From positions 1 through 64,000 of the forward strand of contig JAAEZT010000009.1 in NCBI GenBank assembly GCA_018222765.1: 64,000 nt of DNA. The letters are read 5' to 3'. Numbering within the stretch: position 1 is the first letter of the stretch; each line of letters opens with the position of its first letter. The notes beneath the pieces were generated by a model. The model was not told the DNA's origin and made no database searches. It was given only the letters and a program-made list of their open reading frames with translations. Source of the stretch: a bacterium. GTDB lineage: Bacteria; Verrucomicrobiota; Verrucomicrobiia; Verrucomicrobiales; Akkermansiaceae. Shown here piece after piece: positions 45,062 through 53,884 of the stretch. The position numbers and the translations under genes are program-made.

Positions 45062-46804
45062 ATGATTCCTTCGCACGCACCATTTTCTCCAGAGCAGAGC
45101 GCTTCACTTTCGGCCTTAATTTCAGGCCTTTCCCCTGAGCAATCGTTGTGGTTGAGCGGGTATCTCGCTGGTGTTGGCTCCTCTGTATCCAGCGGGCCGG
45201 TCAATCTCACCGTTGCCTACGGCACCGAGTCGGGAAATAGCGAAGAGTTGGCCGCCCGCACGGTAAAAGCGGCCAAGGGGAAGGGGGTGAAAGCAGTCTT
45301 GAAAAACCTCGCCGATCTGAATCCGGCGGATCTTGCCAAGGCTGAAAATCTTGCCCTGATCATCAGCACCTGGGGAGATGGTGAGCCGCCCGAAGCGGTA
45401 GAAGGTTTTTACAATGCCTTTGTCGAGGAGTCTCCGGATATGAAGGGGATGCGTTTCTCAATCTGCGCATTAGGAGATACTAGTTACGAAAAATTTTGCG
45501 AGATAGGGAAGGTTTTCGACGAACGGCTAGAGAAGTTGGGAGGAGAGAGGATCACCGCTCGCGAGGATTGCGACGTTGATTTTGAAGAGGCCTATGCCGC
45601 GTGGTTAGATCGCTTTTTATCCGAACTGGGCGGTGGTGGTCCGGCGGCGCTTGCGCAAGCATCGGCTACTCCCGCAGTGGAGTATGGGAAGAAAAATCCT
45701 TTTCCCTCGGAGGTTCTCGATAATGTCCTCTTGAATGGCGAAGGGTCTGCCAAAGAGACGATTCACGTGGAACTGTCGCTGAATGGATCAGGCTTGGATT
45801 ATCAAGCGGGCGATGCCTTAGCCGTCATTCCCCTGAATGCCGAGGATGTCATCAGTGATATTTTGAAGATCACCGGGTTTTCAGAATCCGATGAGGTTGA
45901 GCATAAGGCATTTGGAAAAACCTCATTGGGCGACGCCCTTCGCAGCAAGCTTGATATCACCGGCATTTCGCGGGCTGTCGCAAAAAAGTTTCTTGCTCTT
46001 TCTCCAAATACGGAACTGGAAACACTACTTTCCGATGAGTCGAAAGCCGAGTTTTCCGCCTGGATTTGGGGGCGTCAAATCGTCGATCTCCTCAAGGTTT
46101 TTCCGATCAAAGGTCTGACAGCGCAGCAGTTCGTGAGTATTCTGAGAAAGCTTCCGCCTCGTTTGTATTCCATAGCATCCAGTCCCAAGGCGCACCCGGG
46201 GGAAGTTCATCTTACCGTGGCTGCCGTTCGTTATCAGGGTCACGGAAAAAAGCGCAAGGGAGTAGCCTCCACCTTCCTCGCCGATGAAGCGCAGGTTGGC
46301 GAAAAAGTGCAGGTTTATGTCCATGCCAACAAAAACTTTCGGCTCCCCGAAGATGACGCAACGCCCATCATCATGGTGGGCCCGGGCACTGGGATCGCCC
46401 CATTCCGTGCCTTTGTTGAAGAGCGAGCCGAGCGCAAAGCAAGCGGGAAATCGTGGCTTTTCTTTGGCGATCAGAAATACAACTTCGATTTCCTCTATCA
46501 ACTTGAGTGGCAGGATTATTTGAAGAATAAAGCTCTCACTAAGCTTGATGTGGCATTTTCACGGGATCAACCCGAGAAGGTATACGTCCAGGACATCATG
46601 CGAAAGAATGCCGCGGAGCTTTTTCAATGGCTGGAGAAGGGTGCGCACTTCTATGTCTGTGGTGATGCCGAGCGCATGGCCAAGGATGTCCACGAAGCTC
46701 TTATCGAAATCGTTTCCGAGTATGGCAAGCTCTCCGAAGAAGCTGCGGTGGCTTATGTTGCCGAGCTTAAAAAAGGCAAGCGTTACCAGCGGGATGTTTA
46801 TTAG
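45062..46804 (+). CDS. cysJ: Sulfite reductase flavoprotein (alpha) subunit
   Basis: 580 residues. Passes electrons from NADPH to the haem protein CysI in sulfite reduction. Flavodoxin domain first (YGTESGNSEELAARTVKAA near residues 55-70), then FAD- and NADPH-binding domains with RLYSIASSP, the FAD motif VASTFLAD, and the NADPH loop MVGPGTGIAPFRAFVEER and YVCGDAERMAKDVH. Length matches CysJ. AAGG nine bases before the ATG is a modest ribosome site. It starts the rightward cluster with cysI 20 bases downstream. Confidence 0.95.
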   Translation: MIPSHAPFSPEQSASLSALISGLSPEQSLWLSGYLAGVGSSVSSGPVNLTVAYGTESGNSEELAARTVKAAKGKGVKAVLKNLADLNPADLAKAENLALIISTWGDGEPPEAVEGFYNAFVEESPDMKGMRFSICALGDTSYEKFCEIGKVFDERLEKLGGERITAREDCDVDFEEAYAAWLDRFLSELGGGGPAALAQASATPAVEYGKKNPFPSEVLDNVLLNGEGSAKETIHVELSLNGSGLDYQAGDALAVIPLNAEDVISDILKITGFSESDEVEHKAFGKTSLGDALRSKLDITGISRAVAKKFLALSPNTELETLLSDESKAEFSAWIWGRQIVDLLKVFPIKGLTAQQFVSILRKLPPRLYSIASSPKAHPGEVHLTVAAVRYQGHGKKRKGVASTFLADEAQVGEKVQVYVHANKNFRLPEDDATPIIMVGPGTGIAPFRAFVEERAERKASGKSWLFFGDQKYNFDFLYQLEWQDYLKNKALTKLDVAFSRDQPEKVYVQDIMRKNAAELFQWLEKGAHFYVCGDAERMAKDVHEALIEIVSEYGKLSEEAAVAYVAELKKGKRYQRDVY

Positions 46805-46824
46805 AATTCCAATTTTTTAGAATA

Positions 46825-48546
46825 ATGAGTGACCAAAAAAAACTCGCCCACAACGAGTATCTCAAAATCGATAGTAATTATCTTCGAGGAACGCTGGCCG
46901 AAGGTTTAGCTGACACCTCGACTGGAGGGTTGACCGAGGACGAGCAGCAGTTGTTGAAATTTCACGGATGCTATCTTCAAGACGACCGCGACATTCGAGC
47001 AGGTCGCCGCAAGCATAAATTGGAAAAGGCGTTCAGTTTTCTGATTCGCGTCCGCGTTCCAGGCGGGGTGGCGACGCCTGAGCAATGGATCAAGATGGAC
47101 AACTTGGCGTCGGATTTTGCCAATGGTACGATCAAGCTGACAACCCGGCAGGCTTTCCAACTTCATGGTGTGATAAAAACCCAGCTCAAAAGAACGATTC
47201 AGGAAATCAATGCAGCTGCGATGGATACCATTGCAGCCTGCGGTGACGTGAATCGAAATGTCATGTGTAATCCTAATCCATTCTTGAGCCAGGCGCATGC
47301 GGATGTCTTGAAAATTTCCCAGGACATTAGCGAGCATCTTACTCCGGCGACCGGAGCCTATCACGAAATTTGGTTGGATGGAGAGAAGGTTGAATCAACA
47401 GTGGAGGAGGTAGAGCCGATTTACGGGAAGACCTATCTCCCGCGTAAATTTAAAATCGCGGTAGCCGTGCCGCCATCCAATGATGTCGATATTCACGCAA
47501 ATGATTTGTCTTTCGTGGCGATTGTTGAAGATGGAAAAGTTGTCGGTTACAATGTCGCCGTCGGAGGTGGAATGGGAATGACACACGGTATGCCCGAGAC
47601 TTATCCTCGTTTGGCTGATATCATCGGGTTTGTCACTCCGGATAAGGTTGTCGATGTTTCTGAGAAGGTGGTGATGGTGCAGCGCGATTTTGGGGATAGA
47701 ACCAACCGAAAACATGCACGTCTCAAATACACCATCGATTCCCACAGTGCTGATTGGTTTCTTGAAAAGGTAAATGAGTATCTTGGTTATGATTTGGAGC
47801 CTGCCCGGGAATTTAAGTTCGATGACAACGGCGACCGCTTCGGTTGGGTTGAAGATCATCAGGGGAATTTCCATCTAAACTTATTCATCGAAGGCGGGCG
47901 TGTTCGTGATGATGGTGATTCGACGGTGAGGACCGGTCTCCGCAAGATTGCTGAGATTCATAAGGGAGATTTCCGCCTGACTGGAAATCAGAATTTGATC
48001 ATCGCTAATGTAACGCCCGAGGATCGCCCCGGAATCGAGGCCTTGTTGGAGGAGCACGGAATGCTCAATTCCCACGAGCGTTCGGCGCTCCGCTTGAATT
48101 CCATCGCTTGTGTGTCGTTGCCAACTTGCGGGCTTGCGCTTGCGGAAGCTGAACGTGGTCTGCCGGGAGTGATTGCCGAGCTTGAAGAGGTGATCGAGGA
48201 AGCGGGCTTGCGCCATGATGCCATTACCATTCGCATGACCGGATGCCCCAATGGTTGTGGCCGACCTTTCTTGTCGGAGATCGCCTTCGTTGGTCGCGCC
48301 CCTGGAAAATACAATCTTTATCTCGGTGGTGGTCATGCTGGAGATCGCTTGAATAAGTTGTATCGCGAGGCTCTGCCCAGAACAGAGATTAAAGCAGTGC
48401 TTGGCCCAATCATTCTCGATTACGCCAAGTCGCGGGAAGATGGTGAATCTTTCGGAGACTTCGTGATTCGTGCCGGATACGTGGCCGCCACGGTCAATGG
48501 CCTGGACTTCCATAAGAATTTGAAACCCGAAGTAACTTCGGCTTAG
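46825..48546 (+). CDS. cysI: Sulfite reductase haemoprotein (beta) subunit
   Basis: 573 residues. Reduces sulfite to sulfide using a siroheme coupled to a 4Fe-4S cluster. The cluster ligands are C429 and C435 (CVSLPTC) and C474 and C478 (MTGCPNGCGRP), at nearly the same positions as E. coli CysI (434, 440, 479, 483). The N-terminal half has LKFHGCYLQDDRD, and the internal pseudo-repeat is visible. Siroheme synthesis genes are not in the window, apart from the siroheme-decarboxylase-like gene at 37-38 kb. It runs 6 bases before cysH. Confidence 0.96.
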   Translation: MSDQKKLAHNEYLKIDSNYLRGTLAEGLADTSTGGLTEDEQQLLKFHGCYLQDDRDIRAGRRKHKLEKAFSFLIRVRVPGGVATPEQWIKMDNLASDFANGTIKLTTRQAFQLHGVIKTQLKRTIQEINAAAMDTIAACGDVNRNVMCNPNPFLSQAHADVLKISQDISEHLTPATGAYHEIWLDGEKVESTVEEVEPIYGKTYLPRKFKIAVAVPPSNDVDIHANDLSFVAIVEDGKVVGYNVAVGGGMGMTHGMPETYPRLADIIGFVTPDKVVDVSEKVVMVQRDFGDRTNRKHARLKYTIDSHSADWFLEKVNEYLGYDLEPAREFKFDDNGDRFGWVEDHQGNFHLNLFIEGGRVRDDGDSTVRTGLRKIAEIHKGDFRLTGNQNLIIANVTPEDRPGIEALLEEHGMLNSHERSALRLNSIACVSLPTCGLALAEAERGLPGVIAELEEVIEEAGLRHDAITIRMTGCPNGCGRPFLSEIAFVGRAPGKYNLYLGGGHAGDRLNKLYREALPRTEIKAVLGPIILDYAKSREDGESFGDFVIRAGYVAATVNGLDFHKNLKPEVTSA

Positions 48547-48552
48547 AAAGAA

Positions 48553-49272
48553 ATGTCAGCTACCATTACTGAAGCAGAAGAGATTGCCAATACGCTCGAG
48601 AGCCAGAAGGCTGGTGAGCGGATTGCCTGGCTCTATGAGACTTATGGTGATCGGGTGGTGGCAAGTTCAAGTTTCGGCCTGCAAGCGGCTGTGATGCTGC
48701 ATTTGATTTCAACTCACGCACCAAAGATCCCGGTGATTTTTGTCGATACCGGTTATCTTTTTCCGGAGAGCTATCGCTACATCAATGTGTTGAGTGAAAT
48801 GCTTGATGTGGATCTTCGGCGTTATGTTCCCCGTTACACCGCAGCTCATCAGGAAGCTCTCTGGGGGGAACTTTGGGCTGGGGATAAAAAGGATCAGCAA
48901 AAGTATGCCACGATCAATAAGGTTGAGCCGATGAATAGGGCTTTACAGGAAATTGGGGCAGACATTTGGCTCAGTGGATTGCGCCGTAGTCAGTCGGCGA
49001 CTCGTGCTAATCGCGCTTTGGCCGAGCAACAGAGTGCCACCCTTAAGGTTTACCCAATTCTCGATTGGGCGGACGCCCAGGTGTCCTCCTACTTTTACGA
49101 CAACAAACTTCCGAACCATCCGCTCGAAAGAGAGGGCTATCTTACCATGGGCGATTGGCACTCAACGCGGAAGCCGGTGGCAGGCGAAGATGCCGAGTCG
49201 ACGCGCTTCGGAGGGCAAAAATATGAGTGTGGACTCCACGAGCAATCTGGAGAGAATGACTTTCAAATTTAA
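48553..49272 (+). CDS. cysH: PAPS reductase
   Basis: 239 residues. Reduces 3'-phosphoadenylyl sulfate to sulfite. ASSSFGLQAAVMLHL, FVDTGYLFPESYRY, and the GLRRSQSATR segment are conserved. The catalytic Cys sits in ECGLH, 14 residues from the end (Cys226). It is the only Cys in the protein, so the four-Cys iron-sulfur cluster of APS reductases is absent and the enzyme should take PAPS. AGAAAG before the ATG is a fair ribosome site. No thioredoxin or PAPS-forming enzyme is nearby. cysK follows 13 bases downstream. Confidence 0.92.
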   Translation: MSATITEAEEIANTLESQKAGERIAWLYETYGDRVVASSSFGLQAAVMLHLISTHAPKIPVIFVDTGYLFPESYRYINVLSEMLDVDLRRYVPRYTAAHQEALWGELWAGDKKDQQKYATINKVEPMNRALQEIGADIWLSGLRRSQSATRANRALAEQQSATLKVYPILDWADAQVSSYFYDNKLPNHPLEREGYLTMGDWHSTRKPVAGEDAESTRFGGQKYECGLHEQSGENDFQI

Positions 49273-49285
49273 CCAAAAAAATAAG

Positions 49286-50254
49286 ATGAGCATAGCCAGC
49301 AATATTGTAGATACCGTCGGAAACACTCCGCTGATCAAGCTGAATCACGTCACCGAGGGTCTTGAGGCCGAGGTGTATGTGAAGGGTGAATTCTTCAACC
49401 CACTCTTTAGCGTCAAAGACCGAATCGGAAAATCGATGATTGAAGCTGCCGAGGCAGATGGTCAATTAAAGCCCGGTGGATCGATTATTGAGGCCACCTC
49501 AGGCAACACCGGAATTGCGCTTGCTTTTGTTGCTCGCGCCAAGGGATATAAGTGCATTCTGACGATGCCAGAGACGATGTCGGTCGAACGCCGTGTTCTT
49601 CTTCGTAGTCTGGGCGCTGATATCGTTTTAACTCCCGGGCCAAAAGGAATGGGTGGAGCGATCGCCAAGGCCAAGCAACTACTTGCCGAAGATCTCTCCG
49701 CTTTCGGTCCCAGTCAGTTTGATAATCCAGCCAACCCGGAAATTCATCGTCAGACCACGGCTGAGGAGATTTGGGCTGATTCAGAAGGCAACATTGATGC
49801 CATCGTCACGGGAGTGGGAACCGGGGGAACGATTACCGGAGTCGCGGAGGTTATTAAATCGAGAAATCCTGGCTTCGTAGCAATCGCAGTTGAGCCCGAG
49901 AACAGTCCTGTCATCGGTGGAGGGTCTCCCGGACCTCATAAAATCCAAGGAATAGGGGCAGGTTTCATCCCTCCAAACCTCAATACCGAGATTGTCGATG
50001 GAACGATTACGGTGACCAATGAGGATGCCTTCGAAATGGCACAAAAATTGGCCCAGCTTGAAGGAATTCCGGCAGGGATATCAACTGGAGCCAACGTATG
50101 GTCAGCCATTGAGGTTGCGAAGCGTCCTGAATTTAAAGGAAAGCGCATTGTGACCGTCGGATGTTCATCAACTGAGCGCTATCTGAGCACTCCGCTTGCT
50201 GAAAGCTATCGTGAAGAGGTCACTAATCTTCCTGTGGCTGAGTTGCCTGAATAG
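49286..50254 (+). CDS. cysK: O-acetylserine sulfhydrylase (cysteine synthase A)
   Basis: 322 residues from ATG 49286; the long in-frame extension overlaps cysH in another reading and was not used. PLP enzyme that joins O-acetylserine and sulfide to form cysteine. The PLP lysine is in NPLFSVKDRIG, the substrate loop is TSGNTGIAL and the PLP phosphate loop is GTGGTITG. CysK proteins also bind C-terminal Ile tails of partners such as CysE or CymR. The rrf2 gene converges, leaving 14 bases between the stop codons, with no obvious terminator. Confidence 0.95.
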   Translation: MSIASNIVDTVGNTPLIKLNHVTEGLEAEVYVKGEFFNPLFSVKDRIGKSMIEAAEADGQLKPGGSIIEATSGNTGIALAFVARAKGYKCILTMPETMSVERRVLLRSLGADIVLTPGPKGMGGAIAKAKQLLAEDLSAFGPSQFDNPANPEIHRQTTAEEIWADSEGNIDAIVTGVGTGGTITGVAEVIKSRNPGFVAIAVEPENSPVIGGGSPGPHKIQGIGAGFIPPNLNTEIVDGTITVTNEDAFEMAQKLAQLEGIPAGISTGANVWSAIEVAKRPEFKGKRIVTVGCSSTERYLSTPLAESYREEVTNLPVAELPE

Positions 50255-50268
50255 AAAATTTTCTCATC

Positions 50269-50679
50269 CTAAATATAGAACATTGGTTCGGCGCTGGCAG
50301 CCATGGAGTCAAGCGTATGTTTTTCGAGAATTTTCCGGCTGATTTGTCGCACTTCTTCCCAGGTTTTGGAGACGGCCGCTCCCGAGTCGCCGGCAGTGTC
50401 AAGATGTTGCCCAAGACTCTCAGGTTCTAGGGCTTCCACCACGGAGAGCAGAGTGATTTCGGCGGGGTCGGATGTAAGTCTCCAACCACCGGTCTTTCCA
50501 CGTCTGCTGGTGACCAAACCGGTTCTTTTGAGTTCGTGAAGAATTTGTGCCAAAAAACTGGATGGTATTGCCTCGCTCTCTGCAATATCGTCCGCCCGAA
50601 CAACCGACTGCCCGTCGTGCTTGCGTGCAAGGTGCACCATTGCCCGGCTTGCGTAATCTAGTTTCTGGGAGATTCTCAC
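50269..50679 (-). CDS. Rrf2-family regulator, probable CymR-like regulator of cysteine genes
   Basis: 136 residues from a GTG (MRISQKLDYASRAMVHLA). Winged helix with DIAESEAIPSSFLAQILHELKRTGLVTSRRGKTGGWRL, the family's recognition helix and wing. No cysteines at all, so it cannot hold the Fe-S cluster of IscR or RsrR; CymR, the cysteine regulator of Firmicutes, is also cluster-free. The C-terminus is MFYI, a free Ile like CysK-binding tails. Start codon lies two bases from the cysE start, divergent. A CysK-dependent repressor of cysteine genes is the inference; the DNA target was not found. Confidence 0.75.
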   Translation of the reverse strand: MRISQKLDYASRAMVHLARKHDGQSVVRADDIAESEAIPSSFLAQILHELKRTGLVTSRRGKTGGWRLTSDPAEITLLSVVEALEPESLGQHLDTAGDSGAAVSKTWEEVRQISRKILEKHTLDSMAASAEPMFYI

Positions 50680-50681
50680 TC

Positions 50682-51539
50682 ATGGAAGGAAAACATAAAA
50701 AATCGCCGAGCGCTAGTCCGGAGAGAGATCTTCTCTGTGCTGAAGGTCGTCCCGAGATTGATAAGATATGGCGGAACGTTTTGCAGGAGGCGGAACGTAT
50801 TGCTGCCTCTGAGCATCGTCTGGTTTCGTTGATGGAAGACGTTTTTCTTTCACGGGCTTCGTTTCACGAGGCGATATCTGCTCGTTTGGCCCGAAAGCTC
50901 GCCCGCGAGGACATGACGCGCAGTGAGCTATTTCCTTTATTAGAGGAGGTCCTTGTCGCCCATCCAGAGCTCGCGTTGAGTATGGTGTCGGATATGATGG
51001 CGATTAAAGATCGCGATCCGGCGTGCACTTCCATGATTCAACCTTTGTTGTTCTACAAGGGGTTTTTGGCAATTTCCACTTACCGACTGAGTCATCAGTT
51101 GTGGAAAAATAACCGATGCGATCTAGCTTTGTATTTTCAGAGTCTTTCCTCTGAGGTTTTTGGTGTAGATATCCATCCGGCAGCGCATTTGGGCTGCGGA
51201 ATCTTCCTCGACCATGCTACGAGTGTGGTGATGGGAGAAACAACGATTGTAGAAGATAACGTTTCTATTCTACACGAGGTGACTCTTGGGGGAACCGGAA
51301 AAGAGTCGGGCGATCGACATCCCATTGTGCGCTCCGGCGTACTCATTGGTGCAGGTGCCAAGATTCTGGGTCGGGTTGAAATTGGAAAAGGCGCCAAGAT
51401 TGGCGCTGGTAGCGTCGTTTTGAATGATGTCGCTCCACATAAGACCGTTGCAGGAGTTCCTGCTGTGGTGGTCGGGGAGAGCACTACCGAGAACCCTGCC
51501 CAGGCAATGGATCAAAGCTTGATTTGCTCTGGGCTTTAG
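50682..51539 (+). CDS. cysE: Serine O-acetyltransferase
   Basis: 285 residues from ATG 50682. Makes O-acetylserine, the CysK substrate. The N-terminal helical domain (LARKLAREDM) is followed by a left-handed beta helix with hexapeptides: IHPAAHLGCGIFLDHATSVVMGETTIVEDN, VTLGGTGKESGDRHP and GAKILGRVEIGKGAKIGAGSVVLNDV. Active-site His/Asp (DHATSVVMGE, GDRHP) are conserved. Unlike E. coli CysE, which ends GDGI, this one ends CSGL, so the C-terminal Ile needed to dock with CysK is absent. It starts 2 bases from rrf2. Confidence 0.95.
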   Translation: MEGKHKKSPSASPERDLLCAEGRPEIDKIWRNVLQEAERIAASEHRLVSLMEDVFLSRASFHEAISARLARKLAREDMTRSELFPLLEEVLVAHPELALSMVSDMMAIKDRDPACTSMIQPLLFYKGFLAISTYRLSHQLWKNNRCDLALYFQSLSSEVFGVDIHPAAHLGCGIFLDHATSVVMGETTIVEDNVSILHEVTLGGTGKESGDRHPIVRSGVLIGAGAKILGRVEIGKGAKIGAGSVVLNDVAPHKTVAGVPAVVVGESTTENPAQAMDQSLICSGL

Positions 51540-51652
51540 CTCTGTTTTTACAATTCTCTCATTTTATTGGATTTTGGTCATCTTGGGGGCTTGCAAAGGC
51601 TTGAAATACGCGCTTCATTTCTGGGCATCACACCAGCCCACGCACACAGAGT

Positions 51653-53044
51653 ATGTCTGACCAAGAAATCCGAGAAATTACCGAAGTAGAACTCCCCGCA
51701 AACCTGAAAGATCACTGGAAAAGCGCTAAAGCCAGTGTGGAGCGCAATAATCCGGGGTATGCCATCAAATTCCTCCAGGCGATTTTGAAAGAGGTGCCAG
51801 GTTTCCTGAATGCCCGCAAATTAGTTCGTCAGGCTGCGATTATGGCGACGGGAGCGTCTCCAGGATCAGCCAAGAAAAGTATGTTTGGGTCCGGAGGAGG
51901 AGGGGCAATTTCCCGCCAAGCGAAAAAAGATGCTCCCGGTGCTTTGGTTGCCATTGAAAAAGAACTCGAGAAGGATCCCTTTAACCTTGGGATCAACGAG
52001 ACTCTCCACGATATCGGCTTACGGTTGAACTTGCTCGATACGGCGGCTTTTGCTCTCGAGACTGCCCGCAAAGGGAATCCTGAGAATACCAAGGTGGCTC
52101 ATAAATTGGCTCAGTTTTATGTGGCCCGTGACATGCACATGGAGGCTGCTTCCGTTTATCGTGATATTGTTAAGAATGACCCTGCTGACGGCGCTGCGGT
52201 GAAGGGCGAGAAGGATTCCTCAGCAAAGGCCTCGATGCAGCAAAACCTGACTGATGATAATTCCGGAATTAAAGTCGATTCTGCCGGCGCTGCTGAACTA
52301 GAAAAGGCCTCTCGAACGGCACTTACCAAAGACCAGTTGCAGGATCGTGCTGCAGAGTTGGTTGGGGAATACCAGCAGGATGCCAACAATCTCGCCGTGG
52401 TTAAGCAGCTCGCAAATACCTACGAGCAACTCGAAGAATGGGCTAACGCTTACCAGTTTTACGATTGGGCTCACCAGCTATCCGATGGCGATGTTGCCCT
52501 CAAGAATAAGGCGGCGAGCATGAAGGATAACGCAGCTGATCAATACATCAAGGATGTTACTGCAGCGGCCGAGGCCGACCCAGACAATGAAGAGCTTCAG
52601 GCCCAGCTCGCTGAGATCAGCGCGTCGCGCGTCAAGGAGCGTGTCGAAGAATGTGAAGAGCGAGTGAAGCAAAACCCCACCGATCCAAAGCTCCGTTACG
52701 ATCTTGGCTTGGCCTACTACGACTCAGGGGAGCATAGCGAAGCGATTCCGCACCTTCAGCAGGCCACCCGCAATCCTCACATACGCACCAAGGTGCTTCT
52801 TCTTCTTGGCCGGACATTTGCAGCCAAAGGTATGACTGACTTGGCAATCAAGCAGCTGAGTGATGCAAACTCCGAACTCACTGTGATGGACAATGTGAAA
52901 AAGGAAATTCTCTACGAATTGGGCTGTATTTATCACGAGGCGGGGCGCAAGGACGAGGCCCTCGATTGCTTTAAGCAAATTTATGAAGTCGATTACGGTT
53001 ACCGTGACGTGGCCGCCCGGGTGGAGGGTTCCTACGAAGACTAA
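51653..53044 (+). CDS. TPR-repeat protein
   Basis: 463 residues, no signal peptide. Tetratricopeptide-like repeats with the W-x2-L-G-x3-Y-pattern appear from residue about 110 to 450, for instance LRYDLGLAYYDSGEHSEAIPHLQQA and LYELGCIYHEAGRKDEALDCFKQIY. An early Gly-rich linker (GSGGGGA) separates the N-terminal segment. Probably a scaffold or complex-assembly protein. It lies about 113 bases after cysE with its own start and shows biased codons suggestive of good expression. A strong terminator follows. The partner cannot be inferred. Confidence 0.8.
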   Translation: MSDQEIREITEVELPANLKDHWKSAKASVERNNPGYAIKFLQAILKEVPGFLNARKLVRQAAIMATGASPGSAKKSMFGSGGGGAISRQAKKDAPGALVAIEKELEKDPFNLGINETLHDIGLRLNLLDTAAFALETARKGNPENTKVAHKLAQFYVARDMHMEAASVYRDIVKNDPADGAAVKGEKDSSAKASMQQNLTDDNSGIKVDSAGAAELEKASRTALTKDQLQDRAAELVGEYQQDANNLAVVKQLANTYEQLEEWANAYQFYDWAHQLSDGDVALKNKAASMKDNAADQYIKDVTAAAEADPDNEELQAQLAEISASRVKERVEECEERVKQNPTDPKLRYDLGLAYYDSGEHSEAIPHLQQATRNPHIRTKVLLLLGRTFAAKGMTDLAIKQLSDANSELTVMDNVKKEILYELGCIYHEAGRKDEALDCFKQIYEVDYGYRDVAARVEGSYED

Positions 53045-53058
53045 AGTAACTTACTTTT

Positions 53059-53096
53059 AAAAGCGCCATGGGGAAAGGCTCTCCGTGGCGCTTTTT
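53059..53096. terminator. Bidirectional terminator between convergent genes
   Basis: AAAAGCGCCATGG pairs with CCGTGGCGCTTTT around a short loop, with As on the left and Ts on the right. It ends the rightward TPR gene and the leftward esterase gene, whose stop lies next to it. Confidence 0.87.
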
Positions 53097-53098
53097 GA

Positions 53099-53821
53099 TT
53101 ATTCGGGAGCGGATCGTTTTTGCCGATCGAACCATTCCCAGACCTTTGGGTCATCGTAGGCCTTTGGCCAAGATACGTGTCCAACACCGATGAGCCTGGT
53201 AAATTTGATGTTTGTTCCGCCTGCTCGTTTGACGGCTAGAACCATATCGCTCGATTTTCGAATGGGCACGATCTTATCGGTTGTTCCGTGCCACACCCAA
53301 ATTGGTGTTCTCAGGAGCTTCGGTCCGTTCTTGGGATTGCCGCCGCCACAGATCGGGAGGACGGCGGCGAAGGTCGTGGGGTTTCTTGCTGCTAATTCCC
53401 AAGAGCCGAAGCCTCCCATGCTGAGGCCGGTAAGGTAGATGCGGGATTTGTCGATAGGGAAGGTTTTCTGAACGTGGGCGAGGAGGGACTCGAGGATCAC
53501 TTGCTGGTCGTCATTGGACCACCAGGCAGTTTTTGGGCATTGGGGTGAGATCATGACGTAAGGAAGCTTTTTGCCCTCTTCGACTAAGCGGCACGGCCCC
53601 CATTTTTTTAGACTGGCAAGGGGGCCATTGCTTTCTCCTCGGCCATGGAGGAAGAGAAGGAGCGGCCATTTTTTTGATTTGTCAAAATCTTGGGGGAGAT
53701 ACCTGAGGTAGGGAACGCTCGTCTTTTCGTCGATTTTCAGTGAGCATTCAATCTGCGCACCTGGAGTGGCTAGGAGGCATGTTGCTGAAAGTGCTAGGAG
53801 GAAAAGAAAGCGGAGTGTCAT
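53099..53821 (-). CDS. Secreted alpha/beta-hydrolase, esterase/phospholipase-like
   Basis: 240 residues with signal peptide (FLFLLALSATCLLATP). The catalytic triad is Ser134 in GLSMGG, Asp182 in HGTTDKIVP and His215 in GVGHVSW; the oxyanion His-Gly motif is FLHGRGES. The overall layout is of predicted carboxylesterase/polyhydroxybutyrate depolymerase-like proteins or dienelactone hydrolases, acting outside the cytoplasm. The substrate is not known. Convergent with the TPR gene; divergent from the threonine aldolase gene (63 bases between starts). Confidence 0.83.
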   Translation of the reverse strand: MTLRFLFLLALSATCLLATPGAQIECSLKIDEKTSVPYLRYLPQDFDKSKKWPLLLFLHGRGESNGPLASLKKWGPCRLVEEGKKLPYVMISPQCPKTAWWSNDDQQVILESLLAHVQKTFPIDKSRIYLTGLSMGGFGSWELAARNPTTFAAVLPICGGGNPKNGPKLLRTPIWVWHGTTDKIVPIRKSSDMVLAVKRAGGTNIKFTRLIGVGHVSWPKAYDDPKVWEWFDRQKRSAPE

Positions 53822-53884
53822 GGGAAGAGCTTAATCCTCACTGAGTCGCTTTAGCTTGTCGATCAGTTTTCATTTCTTTAGAGC

